The notes: generated from the letters alone by a model not told the origin. 64,000 bases of DNA from Lactobacillus huangpiensis (GCF_019972815.1 NZ_BPPA01000005.1:62001-126000); one strand, 5' to 3'; numbered from the stretch's first letter, positions 9,171 through 17,597 are shown. Numbers and translations are program-made.

Positions 9171-9893
9171 TTATTGAATTGGTTTACGGTGTGGTGTGCC
9201 CGCCTGCCGCGGGTACTTTTTAGGTGTGGCCTGCACTTTTTTCACCAAAATCAGCGTGCGGTCTTCACTGCTATGAGGCAATTGCAATTCTTTTACAGCA
9301 GTTGTCTTGCCACCTAAAGTTTTTAAGGCTTTTTGACTGGAATTTAATTCATCTTCGGCTTTTGGTCCTTTAAGAGCGATAAAATTGCCATTTTTCTTAA
9401 CTAGTGGCAAACAATATTCACTCAACACAGCCATATTGGCAACAGCACGGGCAGTTACAATATCAAACTGCTCACGATACTGCTTATTTTGTCCAACATC
9501 TTCTGCGCGTCCATGAACTAAAGCAACATTCTTCAAGTCCAGTTGAGTGACTAATTCCTGCAAAAAGTTCAGTCTTTTGCCAAGAGAATCAACTATTGTT
9601 ACTCGTAATTCAGGCACCATAATTTTTAAAGGAATTGAAGGAAAGCCTGCTCCTGCACCAACATCACACAAAGTCTGAGATTTCGTAAATATTTCGCCAA
9701 ACGTAAAAAGAGGAGTAATACTGTCAAAAAAATGTTTTAAGTAAACATCATCTTTTTCTGTTATTCGTGTTAGATTAACTTTTTTATTAGTCTCAATCAG
9801 ACTGGTAAAGTATTGGTTAAATTGGTTGATTTGATTTTCATTTAATTTAAAATTACGTTTTGATAATTCTTGGACAAACTGTTCAGGATTCAT
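9171..9893 (-). CDS. rsmG: 16S rRNA m7G527 methyltransferase RsmG (GidB)
   Basis: This 240-residue SAM-dependent methyltransferase has motif [16 protein letters not shown] near residue 75 and an acidic second strand ([14 protein letters not shown]). The C-terminus ([14 protein letters not shown]) is the conserved RsmG tail. It methylates G527 of 16S rRNA in the 530 loop. It is the first gene of the rsmG-noc-parA-parB-DUF951-ychF run. A cluster of parS-like half sites overlaps its 5' leader (see 9893-9919). Confidence 0.96.
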   Translation of the reverse strand: MNPEQFVQELSKRNFKLNENQINQFNQYFTSLIETNKKVNLTRITEKDDVYLKHFFDSITPLFTFGEIFTKSQTLCDVGAGAGFPSIPLKIMVPELRVTIVDSLGKRLNFLQELVTQLDLKNVALVHGRAEDVGQNKQYREQFDIVTARAVANMAVLSEYCLPLVKKNGNFIALKGPKAEDELNSSQKALKTLGGKTTAVKELQLPHSSEDRTLILVKKVQATPKKYPRQAGTPHRKPIQ

Positions 9894-9919
9894 TTTTCAC
9901 CCGTGAAACCTTGTTTCAC
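9893..9919. promoter_or_regulatory. Cluster of ParB/Noc-like half sites in the rsmG leader
   Basis: Three copies of the half site GTTTCAC/GTGAAAC are packed into 27 bases: TTTTTCAC, then CC, GTGAAAC, CTT, GTTTCAC. Canonical parS is TGTTTCACGTGAAACA, with the same half sites directly abutted. Here they are offset by 2 or 3 bases. On the minus strand the last two also form a 7-bp hairpin just before the rsmG ribosome binding region. Autoregulation of the partition operon is an inference. Confidence 0.35.
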
Positions 9920-10050
9920 ACCCTTTAAATTTAACGCTAAAAATGGCTTATTGTAAAGTCAATGCATCCCTTTAATTATGGAATATTTTTTGACTATCGT
10001 CAAAGTCTAAACGCATAAATTAAGCTATAATATCGTCAAAGGAGATTAAT

Positions 10051-10587
10051 ATGATTATTACTTTAATTGTTCTGGCTTATTTGGCACTAAAAACTTATAA
10101 AGGATTTCAAACAGGCTTTACCAGACTAATCATCAATTTGGTTTTTTCTGCCATTGTATTCATTGCAGCAATACTTTTTCAAAATCCTGTCGGCAATTGG
10201 CTTTATAGTCAGATCACGGGACAAAATATTCAAACCACATTAACTCCCGGAACCAATTTGATGCTTTTCCGTTTTTTAGCCTTTTTCGTTATTGTCTTTA
10301 TCGGCAAAATGGTGGTTAAGATTTTTAAGGGATGGATGCCAAATAAAAATCCTCATGCAACTAATTTTGGTAATTTACTAGATAGCGTATTAGGTGCTGT
10401 CGCGTCTTTTTTTGCCAGTTATTTTTTCGTTTATATTATTTTGTCTATGTTAAATGCCTTGCAAAACCCGTGGTTTATCCAGCAGACTCTTGATTCATCA
10501 TTTATCCGTTTCATTATTTACAATACGCCAGGTTTATCCAATGGTCTGTTTAACAGCATTTTTAGTATTAGTCGAACTGCAGCTTAA
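10051..10587 (+). CDS. CvpA family membrane protein
   Basis: This 178-residue integral membrane protein has about four hydrophobic spans and the CvpA-type N-terminus (ITLIVLAYLALKTYKGFQTGFTR). It also has the conserved FLAFFVIVFIGKMVVKIFKGW segment. CvpA was named for colicin V production in Escherichia coli; its general role is still poorly defined, with links to envelope stress and secretion. It has a good ribosome binding site (AAAGGAG) and a TATAAT box at 10026. A single-gene unit ends at the terminator at 10607-10640 and is divergent from rsmG. Confidence 0.9.
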   Translation: MIITLIVLAYLALKTYKGFQTGFTRLIINLVFSAIVFIAAILFQNPVGNWLYSQITGQNIQTTLTPGTNLMLFRFLAFFVIVFIGKMVVKIFKGWMPNKNPHATNFGNLLDSVLGAVASFFASYFFVYIILSMLNALQNPWFIQQTLDSSFIRFIIYNTPGLSNGLFNSIFSISRTAA

Positions 10588-10606
10588 AATAATTAAGATC
10601 AGAACT

Positions 10607-10640
10607 CAGCTTTTGCCTGTTGGTTAAAAGCTGTTTTTGT
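10607..10640 (+). terminator. Terminator of the cvpA-like gene
   Basis: An 8-bp stem (CAGCTTTT with AAAAGCTG) closes an 11-base loop and is followed by GTTTTTGTTTTT-like U-rich sequence on the plus strand, 20 bases after the stop. Confidence 0.85.
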
Positions 10641-10699
10641 TTTTATAAAATTAAAAATGACTTCTTTATCGTTATCTTTTAAGATAAAAACATAATGTA

Positions 10700-10733
10700 A
10701 CAAAAAAAGTGCCTTCCTTTGGGCACCTTTTTA
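10700..10733 (-). terminator. Terminator of the apbE unit
   Basis: A GGTGCC/GGCAC stem with a purine-rich loop is followed on the minus strand by seven Us. It lies directly after the apbE stop codon. Confidence 0.8.
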
Positions 10734-10737
10734 TTTA

Positions 10738-11667
10738 CTACTTTTGAAAATTATCATACTCAACGTGCTCATCATTATATACAAAAACAGCTCCGATGCG
10801 ATCAGGATCATCATGCCAACCGGCAATGGGCTTTCCTGCAAAAAACAGCCTTTTGCATTCAATTTCTGCTTCAACTGAGTACCTGGTAAAAGTAGTGACT
10901 CCAGCTAAATTTGTTTCAACAGGATAGCCGGTCCTAGGGTCAATTAAGTGGTGGTATTTATGACCGTCAACTTCTAGATATCGTTCATAGGTACCACTAG
11001 TAACAGCTGAACATTGTGGCACCATTACCGAAGCTATATTATTGCCACGAGGTTCTTTAGGATCCTGCACTCCTACTGACCACTGACCACTAGTCCGTTT
11101 AGGAGAGTCACCAACAAGTAAAATATTTCCGCCAAGGTTGATAATTCCGGCATGAACGCCATAGGCCATCCAGAAATCTTTGATACGATCCGCAATCCAG
11201 CCTTTAGCAATACCGCCAAGATCTAATTCCATTCCTGACTTTTTCAAAAAGACGGTTTGATCAGCATCATTTAAGTCAACGCTAAACGGGTCAATCAGTT
11301 TCATCCTTTCTTTAATCTGAACATCAGTTGGAACATGGGCATCCTTAAAACCAATCGCCCATAGTTTAACGACTGGACCAATTAAAGCATTAAAGCCAAA
11401 ATTTTTTCGGCTCTCTTCTACTGCCAATTTGATCAAATCATAGGTACCACTGGAAACTTGCACGGGATGTTTACCAGCCGCATGGTTTACATCCATAACT
11501 TCAGATTCATCACGATTAACTGTTAACAGATCTTCATAATGATCAATCAAAGTAAAAGAATCATTAATGACGCTTTTATCCAGTGCTCCAAAGATTTGTA
11601 AAGTTATTGATGTGCCTAAAGCATGATGTTGTCCCACTTGTTGTTCTAAAGCTAAATTTTTTATCAT
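10738..11667 (-). CDS. apbE: FAD:protein FMN transferase (ApbE/Ftp)
   Basis: This 309-residue enzyme transfers FMN from FAD onto a Thr or Ser of target proteins. The hallmark motif HHLIDPRTGYPV is present near residue 235, and the Mg/FAD-binding segment DLGGIAKGWIADRI lies near residue 150. There is no signal peptide or lipobox, so it should act in the cytoplasm, unlike periplasmic Ftp. A plausible client in this window is the FMN-binding domain of the fumarate-reductase-like protein at 21870-23904, which has the acceptor-type motif SGAS. It forms a unit with the upstream phosphatase gene (11-base gap). Confidence 0.94.
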   Translation of the reverse strand: MIKNLALEQQVGQHHALGTSITLQIFGALDKSVINDSFTLIDHYEDLLTVNRDESEVMDVNHAAGKHPVQVSSGTYDLIKLAVEESRKNFGFNALIGPVVKLWAIGFKDAHVPTDVQIKERMKLIDPFSVDLNDADQTVFLKKSGMELDLGGIAKGWIADRIKDFWMAYGVHAGIINLGGNILLVGDSPKRTSGQWSVGVQDPKEPRGNNIASVMVPQCSAVTSGTYERYLEVDGHKYHHLIDPRTGYPVETNLAGVTTFTRYSVEAEIECKRLFFAGKPIAGWHDDPDRIGAVFVYNDEHVEYDNFQK

Positions 11668-11678
11668 TGATTTTATCC

Positions 11679-12470
11679 CTACTTCTCCAAATAGTTTTCT
11701 CTTATTTTTTCCTGCATCTGTTCATCAATTCCTAATTGTTTATAAATATAAGAATCAATATCGCCATAGTTTTCATTGATTGTAATCAAGCTCGTATCAA
11801 TATACGCATTTGCTACTGAACCTAAAATACGCATGTTAGCACGAAACTTATCATTTTCTCCGGCTTTTTTAAATTGTTCATCACGAACTTTGCGGTAATC
11901 GTTGAGCATCAAATTCGAATAAAGATAATCCTGTCGAATCGTCTCTAAATCTACTCCTAAAATGTAAAGCAATATTACAGTTACTAATCCTGTTCTGTCT
12001 TTACCTTCCGAACAATGGTATAAAACAGAACCCTCTGTCGTAGCAGCAATCAAATTAATGATTTGACGAATACTATTCTGAGAAAATTTATTGCTGACAT
12101 GGTCATGATATCTCTGACACATAGTATAGAAGCCAGCATATTGATCATGGCGATAATGCTCAAAATCTATACTCATGTCTAGTCCGTTGCCACCAGTATT
12201 GTCATCGACTGACAATGGAAATTCGTAATGGTCAACACCTGGTATTTTTTGGTCGGGACTAGCCTTGCACTCAGCTGGAGAACGCAAATCGATAATTCTA
12301 GTCAGACCATAATCAAGCAAAAATTTTTCATCTTTTGGAATTATTTTACTTATGTTGCCCGTACGCAATAAGCGATGACTTTTAATTTTGTGGCCGTCTA
12401 AGCCAATATAGCCACCCAAGTCACGGGGATTTCGCACAGATTTTACAGGTAAAACAACAGGTTCAGTCAT
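11679..12470 (-). CDS. Tyrosine-specific protein phosphatase family (DSP/Y_phosphatase3 type)
   Basis: This 263-residue protein has the P-loop HCSEGKDRTG (CX5R) near residue 153 and the N-terminal RNPRDLGGYIGLDG motif seen in lipid/tyrosine phosphatases of the Y_phosphatase3 group. In related proteins of Listeria and lactobacilli the substrates are phosphotyrosine or phosphoinositides. The nucleophilic Cys and the Arg are intact. It is co-oriented and nearly contiguous with apbE. Confidence 0.9.
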   Translation of the reverse strand: MTEPVVLPVKSVRNPRDLGGYIGLDGHKIKSHRLLRTGNISKIIPKDEKFLLDYGLTRIIDLRSPAECKASPDQKIPGVDHYEFPLSVDDNTGGNGLDMSIDFEHYRHDQYAGFYTMCQRYHDHVSNKFSQNSIRQIINLIAATTEGSVLYHCSEGKDRTGLVTVILLYILGVDLETIRQDYLYSNLMLNDYRKVRDEQFKKAGENDKFRANMRILGSVANAYIDTSLITINENYGDIDSYIYKQLGIDEQMQEKIRENYLEK

Positions 12471-12484
12471 GCCAACTTCCTTTC

Positions 12485-12535
12485 ACATTAAAAATAACCG
12501 GATAGGATGCTCCTATCCGGTTATTTTACTCTCTG
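12485..12535 (-). terminator. Hairpin between the FMN reductase pair and the phosphatase
   Basis: The inverted repeat AAATAACCGGATAGGA ... TCCTATCCGGTTATTT gives a 16-bp stem with a very short loop, followed on the minus strand by a weak U-run. It is probably the terminator of the FMN reductase operon. Confidence 0.7.
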
Positions 12536-12555
12536 CCAGTTAAACTGGCAAAAGT

Positions 12556-13104
12556 TTATTTATGTGCTTGCTCAACAAACTTGAAGAAGTTATCCATCAT
12601 GCCATCTAACTGCTTAATAGTTGCTTCATCAGTCAACTCACCAGTTTCTTTGTTAAACTTATCTGGAGCTTGACCAATCAAAACTTCGTTTCCTGGCAAA
12701 ACATTTGCACTCATATCAGGTGAAAGCAAAATTTCACGCATATCTTCTTGAGCACGACCAGTACCTTGTGAACCATAAGATGCACCGGCAACAGCAACTG
12801 GCTTCATCTTCATAACATTAGGACCTGCATGTGAACCTAACCATTCAAGACTGCTCTTTAAAACAGCAGGAATAGTATGATCATATTCAGGAGTAGTGAT
12901 TACTATACCATCAGCACTCTTAACGTCTTCAATCCAGGCCTTAATCGTGTCATCAGCCATTTCTGTTCTGCAGAAAGGCGTCAATTTATCGACTTCTTTT
13001 ACTTCAATATCTGCTTTATCACTATAACGCTTAGCAATAAATTGTGCTAAAAAACGATTATATGAAAAAGATGCATTTGTACCAACAATTGCTAATATTT
13101 TCAT
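12556..13104 (-). CDS. NADPH-dependent FMN reductase family flavodoxin-fold enzyme (second of pair)
   Basis: This 182-residue protein starts MKILAIVGTNASFSYNRFLA, the FMN phosphate-binding loop region of the family. It has the PEYDHTIPAVLKSSLEWLG signature near residue 78. Such enzymes reduce FMN, azo compounds, quinones or chromate with NAD(P)H. It is a tandem paralogue of the next gene upstream (11-base gap) with the same length, so it is a recent-looking duplication, although the two have diverged considerably. Confidence 0.92.
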   Translation of the reverse strand: MKILAIVGTNASFSYNRFLAQFIAKRYSDKADIEVKEVDKLTPFCRTEMADDTIKAWIEDVKSADGIVITTPEYDHTIPAVLKSSLEWLGSHAGPNVMKMKPVAVAGASYGSQGTGRAQEDMREILLSPDMSANVLPGNEVLIGQAPDKFNKETGELTDEATIKQLDGMMDNFFKFVEQAHK

Positions 13105-13115
13105 TCTCGGCCCTC

Positions 13116-13655
13116 CTACTTAGTTACTTGTGCGTACCAACTATCAACTTCATCGAAAAATTGACCTAAGAATTTAACGGTTGACTCATCTTTTAAGTCA
13201 CCATTATCATCAAATTGTGTTGGTGCAACACCCATCATGAATTCATCACCGTTAAAGACTTTAGCGCCAAAGCCTGGCGCAGTCAACAAACTCTTCAAAC
13301 GACTTTGTGAACGAGATGCACCTTGTGGCATTGGTGAGGTTGAAACAATAGCAACTGGCTTGCCCTTAAATGGGTGAGTTACACAGGATAACCACTCAAG
13401 TGCACTACTTAACGCACTGGTAACAGAGTGTTGTTGCTCAGGGGAACCGATTAAAACTAAATCAGCGTCTTCAATTTCTTTACTCAAGGTTTGGATTGCT
13501 TCAGGAGCATCTTCACCCTCTTTAAACATTGGCAACCCTTTAACAGTTGCAAACTTAAAATCATACTTGTCGGCAAAATGCTTAGAAATAAATTTAAGCA
13601 ATGCCTCATTAAATGAATTATTGGCATTTGAGCCAGATAATGCAAGGATTTTCAT
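13116..13655 (-). CDS. NADPH-dependent FMN reductase family flavodoxin-fold enzyme (first of pair)
   Basis: The start is set at the ATG at 13655 ([20 protein letters not shown]) because AAAGGTGG at 13661-13668 is correctly spaced for it; the longer frame begins inside that ribosome binding site. The 179-residue product has the family signature [20 protein letters not shown] near residue 75. It is paralogous to the downstream gene and probably co-transcribed with it. Flavin or quinone reduction is the likely role. Confidence 0.92.
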   Translation of the reverse strand: MKILALSGSNANNSFNEALLKFISKHFADKYDFKFATVKGLPMFKEGEDAPEAIQTLSKEIEDADLVLIGSPEQQHSVTSALSSALEWLSCVTHPFKGKPVAIVSTSPMPQGASRSQSRLKSLLTAPGFGAKVFNGDEFMMGVAPTQFDDNGDLKDESTVKFLGQFFDEVDSWYAQVTK

Positions 13656-13796
13656 AAAAACCACCTTTCAGGAAACTAATTTCTGTACTAATTATAGCAT
13701 ATCCGTACCTTTTTAACATGTTTCTGCTTTCAGGTAGTTTTAATAATTTAATACCTGCTTGCTACCAATAAATCCTTTAATAATAATGGATTAGGT

Positions 13797-14408
13797 TTAT
13801 TTTTTGCTTTTGACTTCATTAGTATCAAATAATGAAATCTTATTTGTTTTGCTTAGCCAATCATTTAAGATTGCGTCGTTAATCTGGGCTGTTAAAACAT
13901 TTATAATTTGTGTTTGCGAAAATGTTGCAATTTTATTAACTATTAATGAGGCAATACCACTGGTAGTAATCCAGTTAGCAATAACGACACTTCTAATTCT
14001 ATCTTCGGAATAATTACTATCTGGATATTGCTCCTTAAATTTTTCAATACCAAAATTAATTAATGTATCGGCTATAATTTTACTACCAAATTTACCGTCA
14101 ACAAACATCGCCCTGAAAAGATTTTCTTCTTCCTTAGCAAAATCAATATACGATAAATCCATATCAATCAATGGCTTACCAGTGTAACTTTTTTGTAAAA
14201 TATTATTCTTTAAGTTGTCCGCAATTTTACGCAAAACCTCTTTGCGTAAATCTTCCATACTATTAAACTCAAGATACAACGGTTGAGTAGAAAAATGACC
14301 AGCCTTAGCAATATTGCGAGCAGTTAAACTCCCAATACCATCTTTAACAACCATTTTGTAGGCAATACTTAATATCTTATTTTTTCCTATTTCTTTTTTT
14401 CTAGCCAT
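13797..14408 (-). CDS. TetR family transcriptional regulator
   Basis: The start is moved to the ATG at 14408 (MARKKEIGKNKILSIAYKMV), preceded by AAGGAA at suitable spacing. The 203-residue product has an N-terminal TetR helix-turn-helix (IGSLTARNIAKAGHFSTQPLYLEF). It has a ligand-binding C-terminal domain of TetR_C_33-like character (IRSVVIANWITTSGIASLIV). The likely targets are its own promoter or the FMN reductase pair just downstream on the same strand; neither is proven by the sequence. Confidence 0.88.
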   Translation of the reverse strand: MARKKEIGKNKILSIAYKMVVKDGIGSLTARNIAKAGHFSTQPLYLEFNSMEDLRKEVLRKIADNLKNNILQKSYTGKPLIDMDLSYIDFAKEEENLFRAMFVDGKFGSKIIADTLINFGIEKFKEQYPDSNYSEDRIRSVVIANWITTSGIASLIVNKIATFSQTQIINVLTAQINDAILNDWLSKTNKISLFDTNEVKSKK

Positions 14409-14517
14409 TTTGGTTTTTCCTTGATTAACTTTAAACGTACTATTTATAAACCAGTTTTCTAGAGACAGTATTACTACTATCAAAACTTCATTTAGACAAA
14501 TATTTGAAATGAGTCAA

Positions 14518-14739
14518 TTAATCTCCATAATTTAAAAACTCATCATAATAAGTCGAAACCATGCCATTCACTTCTTCTTTGCTTAAGCCTTGCGCAGCAC
14601 AATAGGAAAAGAAAGCAGCGGAAAGAATATAGCCTCGCTCAGAGTCGTCTGTTAAATTGTCTGAGAAAGTCATATTAATACTATGGTTTTGGTAATCGGT
14701 TGATAACTTAATCGATTTATCTTCGGGGATATCATTCAT
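14518..14739 (-). CDS. Small acidic protein of unknown function
   Basis: This is a 73-residue acidic protein (MNDIPEDKSIKLSTDYQNHS start) with no membrane span. A ribosome binding site GAGGTAAAGC lies just before the ATG, and a TATACT box is present about 40 bases upstream. I do not recognise the family. The C-terminal part (LSKEEVNGMVSTYYDEFLNYGD) looks helical. It lies between the TetR gene and a long noncoding stretch and could be co-regulated with the TetR gene. Confidence 0.65.
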   Translation of the reverse strand: MNDIPEDKSIKLSTDYQNHSINMTFSDNLTDDSERGYILSAAFFSYCAAQGLSKEEVNGMVSTYYDEFLNYGD

Positions 14740-15231
14740 TGCTTTACCTCTACATGAATAGCTTTACTCAGTTATATAGTATACTCGTACCGATAATAAA
14801 TAAAATAAAAATTATACCAAACTGAAGCATATACTCAAAAATACCTTTTTGTTATTTTAGCAAAGAAATCATTATTTCCTAGTAATTTACTCAAGCAGTT
14901 AAAAAACAATTTAATAATTCTACTTTTAATTACATTTGTAATCTTACTATAAAAAATAACATCATCTTTTCACTAATAAGAATAGTAAATTTAAAAGTAC
15001 TTTGTCAAGGGCAAAGTACTTTTTTCTAACACAAAAGAATTAAGGATTTTCTGTAAAATTTAAACTTTTTAAAAATAATTTTAATTAATAACATTATTAA
15101 TATTAAACTAAAATTATTACAAATAATAAAATTACTACCAGCTTAAAAGATTAATTGATTTCTCGCTTTTAATCAAAATGATTTTCATGGTTATTTTTTA
15201 TATTGTTATTTTTATTTGTTAAATTTAATAA
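14740..15231. other. AT-rich noncoding stretch with a bidirectional terminator-like hairpin
   Basis: This stretch of 490 bases has no convincing coding frame on either strand. It holds the promoter of the 73-residue gene at the left end. A strong hairpin sits at 14992-15026. The stretch between that hairpin and hrtA is very AT-rich with many stop codons. Confidence 0.5.
14992..15026 (+). terminator. Terminator-like hairpin without an obvious plus-strand gene
   Basis: AAAAGTACTTTG pairs with CAAAGTACTTTT around the loop TCAAGGG and runs into TTTTTTC on the plus strand. On the minus strand the run after the stem is weaker (TTTTAAATTT). It could end the heme operon 200 bases past its last stop, or an unseen plus-strand transcript. 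Confidence 0.65.
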
Positions 15232-15906
15232 CTAAATTTCTTGCTTTATTTTTCCATCCATCATCTCATAAATATGGTCTGCATATTGCTTTAATCTTGG
15301 ATCATGCGTTACCAACAAAACCGCCTTATTATAATTTTTCGCCAGTTTTTTAAACAATTGCCCTACTTCTGCCACATTTTCACTGTCAAGTGAAGCAGTA
15401 GGCTCATCAGCCAGCAAAATTTGAGGATTAGCATAAAGTGCACGAGCAATTGCTGCCCGTTGCTGCTGACCGCCCGATAATTCACTCGGATATTTATCAA
15501 GTAAAGAGCTGATACCAAGCTGCTTTAATAATTCCTGTAATTTTTCTTGACTGATATTGCCTTTTTTCTTTACCTTATTAACCAGTTCGAACTGCTCTCT
15601 AATTTTTAAAAAAGGAACTAAATTATAAGCCTGCAATACAAAACCCAGCTGCGTTAGTCGTAAATGATCACTTGCTTTTGCTGAAATACGTGCAATATTC
15701 TGACCATTGACAATAACTTCTCCTGTAGTTGGTTTTTGCAAAGAACCAGCTATTGTTAAAAAGGTGCTTTTACCTGCTCCTGAAGGGCCCATAATTAAAA
15801 CCACTTCACCTAAGTTAGCTTTAAAATTGATATTTTTAAGAGCAACAACTTGTGCAGCTTCAGTACCATAAACTTTTTGAACATTTTTTAATTCGATAAT
15901 TGCCAT
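15232..15906 (-). CDS. hrtA: Heme efflux ABC transporter ATPase HrtA
   Basis: The start is set at the ATG at 15906 (MAIIELKNVQKVYG), with AGGTG upstream. The 224-residue MacB/LolD-type ATPase has Walker A GPSGAGKST near residue 37, signature LSGGQQQR, Walker B ILLADEPTAS and switch His in THD. It is last in the operon regulator-permease-ATPase, the same order as lactococcal hrtRBA. With HrtB it would export excess heme across the membrane. The family assignment rests on gene order, the operator and the regulator; the ATPase alone would only be called MacB-like. Confidence 0.82.
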   Translation of the reverse strand: MAIIELKNVQKVYGTEAAQVVALKNINFKANLGEVVLIMGPSGAGKSTFLTIAGSLQKPTTGEVIVNGQNIARISAKASDHLRLTQLGFVLQAYNLVPFLKIREQFELVNKVKKKGNISQEKLQELLKQLGISSLLDKYPSELSGGQQQRAAIARALYANPQILLADEPTASLDSENVAEVGQLFKKLAKNYNKAVLLVTHDPRLKQYADHIYEMMDGKIKQEI

Positions 15907-15907
15907 A

Positions 15908-16969
15908 TTATTCACCTATTGCCTGTGCCGGATCTACTTTTAAAATTGATCTGATTGGAATTAAGCTGCCGATAATTGCCGTTAACAACAAACCTACTGT
16001 ACTGGTCAGAATGATTCTTGGCGTGAAGCTGATGGGAACTGCGGCCGGTAAAACCTTAACTGTCACAAACATTGCTGCCAAGCCAATGACTAATCCAGCA
16101 AGGACCAATATAATTGCCTGGCTAACGGTTGCTTTTACTAAAGTGCTGCTGGGAATCCCCTGAGCACGCATGACCGCATAGTTATGCATTTTTTGCATTG
16201 TTAAAATGTATAGGAAAACTGCGATTATAATTAATGAAATAATGTATAAAAATCCGATCATCAATTCAAAAGTCATATTTTGTGCTGTATATCCTGGGAG
16301 CTTTTTAATAAATTGGTCAATGGGATACGTTTTGCTATCTTTATAATTATACTTGTAGTTATGATTACGAGAAATTAGAGCTGAAACCTCTAAAGTTGGC
16401 ATCCCTTGCCGCAATTTTTTCCAAGACTGCAATGTCCCGTAAATAATTGGAGCAATATTAATTTTCGCATTTTTAACAAAACCTACAATCTTGTACTTTC
16501 TGCTTGAGCCGTTAAGTGCAAGCTTGTCGCCCAATTTGTACCCTTTGGTTTCAAACGCCTGGTCAACAGCCACCTCATAATTCTTTTTTGCTTTTCTACC
16601 CGCAATAAGTTCCTGATCATGATAAATAAACTGTTTCTTTTTAACTCCAATAAATTGTGCTGAAATTTGAGGACGTCCGGCTTTCTTAACTACCACTGGA
16701 ATTTGACCCAATAAAGCTTCATCTTTAGACAGTGTTGCTTTTTTTAAATCATTTTTTGTTAGAAATGACTGACTCATGCTTACGTTAGCATTTTTATTTA
16801 AGACTACTTTTTGAGCATCCCAAGATTCAAGTGCCTGCGTATTTTCACTGGCCAAGCCAGTTGCTAGTGCCGATAAGACAAATATGAGATAACTAATCAA
16901 AAAAATCATTAAGATTATTAACCCATAACGTAGTTTCTCTCTTTTTATTTCTTTAATTGCTAAAAACAT
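15908..16969 (-). CDS. hrtB: Heme efflux ABC transporter permease HrtB
   Basis: This 353-residue FtsX/MacB-type permease has one N-terminal span (about residues 13-37), an extracellular domain to about 230, then three spans at about 232-255, 283-312 and 322-345. That is the HrtB/DevC layout and length. It sits 1 base before hrtA and overlaps the TetR gene stop/start at 16969, so the three genes are one transcript. Heme export is inferred from the match to hrtRBA organisation. The alternative is export of another hydrophobic toxicant. Confidence 0.82.
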   Translation of the reverse strand: MFLAIKEIKREKLRYGLIILMIFLISYLIFVLSALATGLASENTQALESWDAQKVVLNKNANVSMSQSFLTKNDLKKATLSKDEALLGQIPVVVKKAGRPQISAQFIGVKKKQFIYHDQELIAGRKAKKNYEVAVDQAFETKGYKLGDKLALNGSSRKYKIVGFVKNAKINIAPIIYGTLQSWKKLRQGMPTLEVSALISRNHNYKYNYKDSKTYPIDQFIKKLPGYTAQNMTFELMIGFLYIISLIIIAVFLYILTMQKMHNYAVMRAQGIPSSTLVKATVSQAIILVLAGLVIGLAAMFVTVKVLPAAVPISFTPRIILTSTVGLLLTAIIGSLIPIRSILKVDPAQAIGE

Positions 16970-17490
16970 TAATTCTTTCCTTTGTTTAACAGTTCCAAGC
17001 TCGCTTTAAAACGAGTCATAATTGCCTTTTTTTGAACTGGATTTGTTAATACTAAGCGAATGGTGGCATGACTGAGCACCATTGCACTCCAATTCTGCGG
17101 ATCTAATCCAGCTAGTATTTTTGGTGTAAAAGGATGACCAGGTGAACTTTCGTTATACAAGATATGCATTTTTATTAATCCCGCATATGTACTTGCCTGC
17201 ATTTCTTCAATAAAATGCACAACATTGTCATAATATTGTTGTGCATCAAACTGTGTTTTTATTTTTATGGGCAAATGAATACTTTTTAGAGCTAATTCAT
17301 ACATATAATGGTATGCATCTTCTAAATCAACAAAATATTTGTAAAAAGCCCCGCGTGCGATGCCTGTTTCTTTCACTATTCGCGCTACTTGTGCTTTTGC
17401 CAAAGGATAGCTGCTGAATTCTTTTAACAATGCACTTTCAATTTTTTTCTTTTTACCAGCAGGCAAGTTAATAAAAGTCGACTTAGCCAT
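16969..17490 (-). CDS. hrtR: Heme-sensing TetR family repressor HrtR
   Basis: The start is at the ATG at 17490 (MAKSTFINLPAGKKKKIESA); the longer frame would include the operator. The 173-residue product has a TetR helix-turn-helix (AQVARIVKETGIARGAFYKYF). Counting from this start, a His is at residue 72 (KSIHLPIK), the same number as the axial heme ligand His72 of Lactococcus HrtR; a second candidate ligand is His141. The gene is first in the operon and its own promoter carries the palindrome at 17517-17533, so autorepression relieved by heme is expected. Confidence 0.82.
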   Translation of the reverse strand: MAKSTFINLPAGKKKKIESALLKEFSSYPLAKAQVARIVKETGIARGAFYKYFVDLEDAYHYMYELALKSIHLPIKIKTQFDAQQYYDNVVHFIEEMQASTYAGLIKMHILYNESSPGHPFTPKILAGLDPQNWSAMVLSHATIRLVLTNPVQKKAIMTRFKASLELLNKGKN

Positions 17491-17516
17491 TTTCCTAATC
17501 ATCTCCTTTTGTAGTA

Positions 17517-17533
17517 AGTGACACAGTGTCACT
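17517..17533. promoter_or_regulatory. HrtR operator, 17-bp perfect palindrome
   Basis: AGTGACAC-A-GTGTCACT is a perfect inverted repeat centred on one base. Its inner 13 bases, TGACACAGTGTCA, match what I remember of the lactococcal HrtR site (ATGACACAGTGTCAT). It lies 8 bases downstream of the -10 box, over the expected transcription start. Confidence 0.85.
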
Positions 17534-17541
17534 TTATAAAA

Positions 17542-17570
17542 ATAATAGTTCATTTATTTTTAGTGGTCAA
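17542..17570 (-). promoter_or_regulatory. Promoter of hrtRBA
   Basis: On the minus strand, TTGACC and TATTAT are separated by exactly 17 bases, directly upstream of the operator palindrome. Confidence 0.85.
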
Positions 17571-17597
17571 TTATAATGCTCGAATAATTGTTTTCAT

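Noticed and set aside
7534-9893. Canonical parS site in the partition cluster
   Set aside because: I did not find TGTTTCACGTGAAACA; only offset half sites upstream of rsmG.
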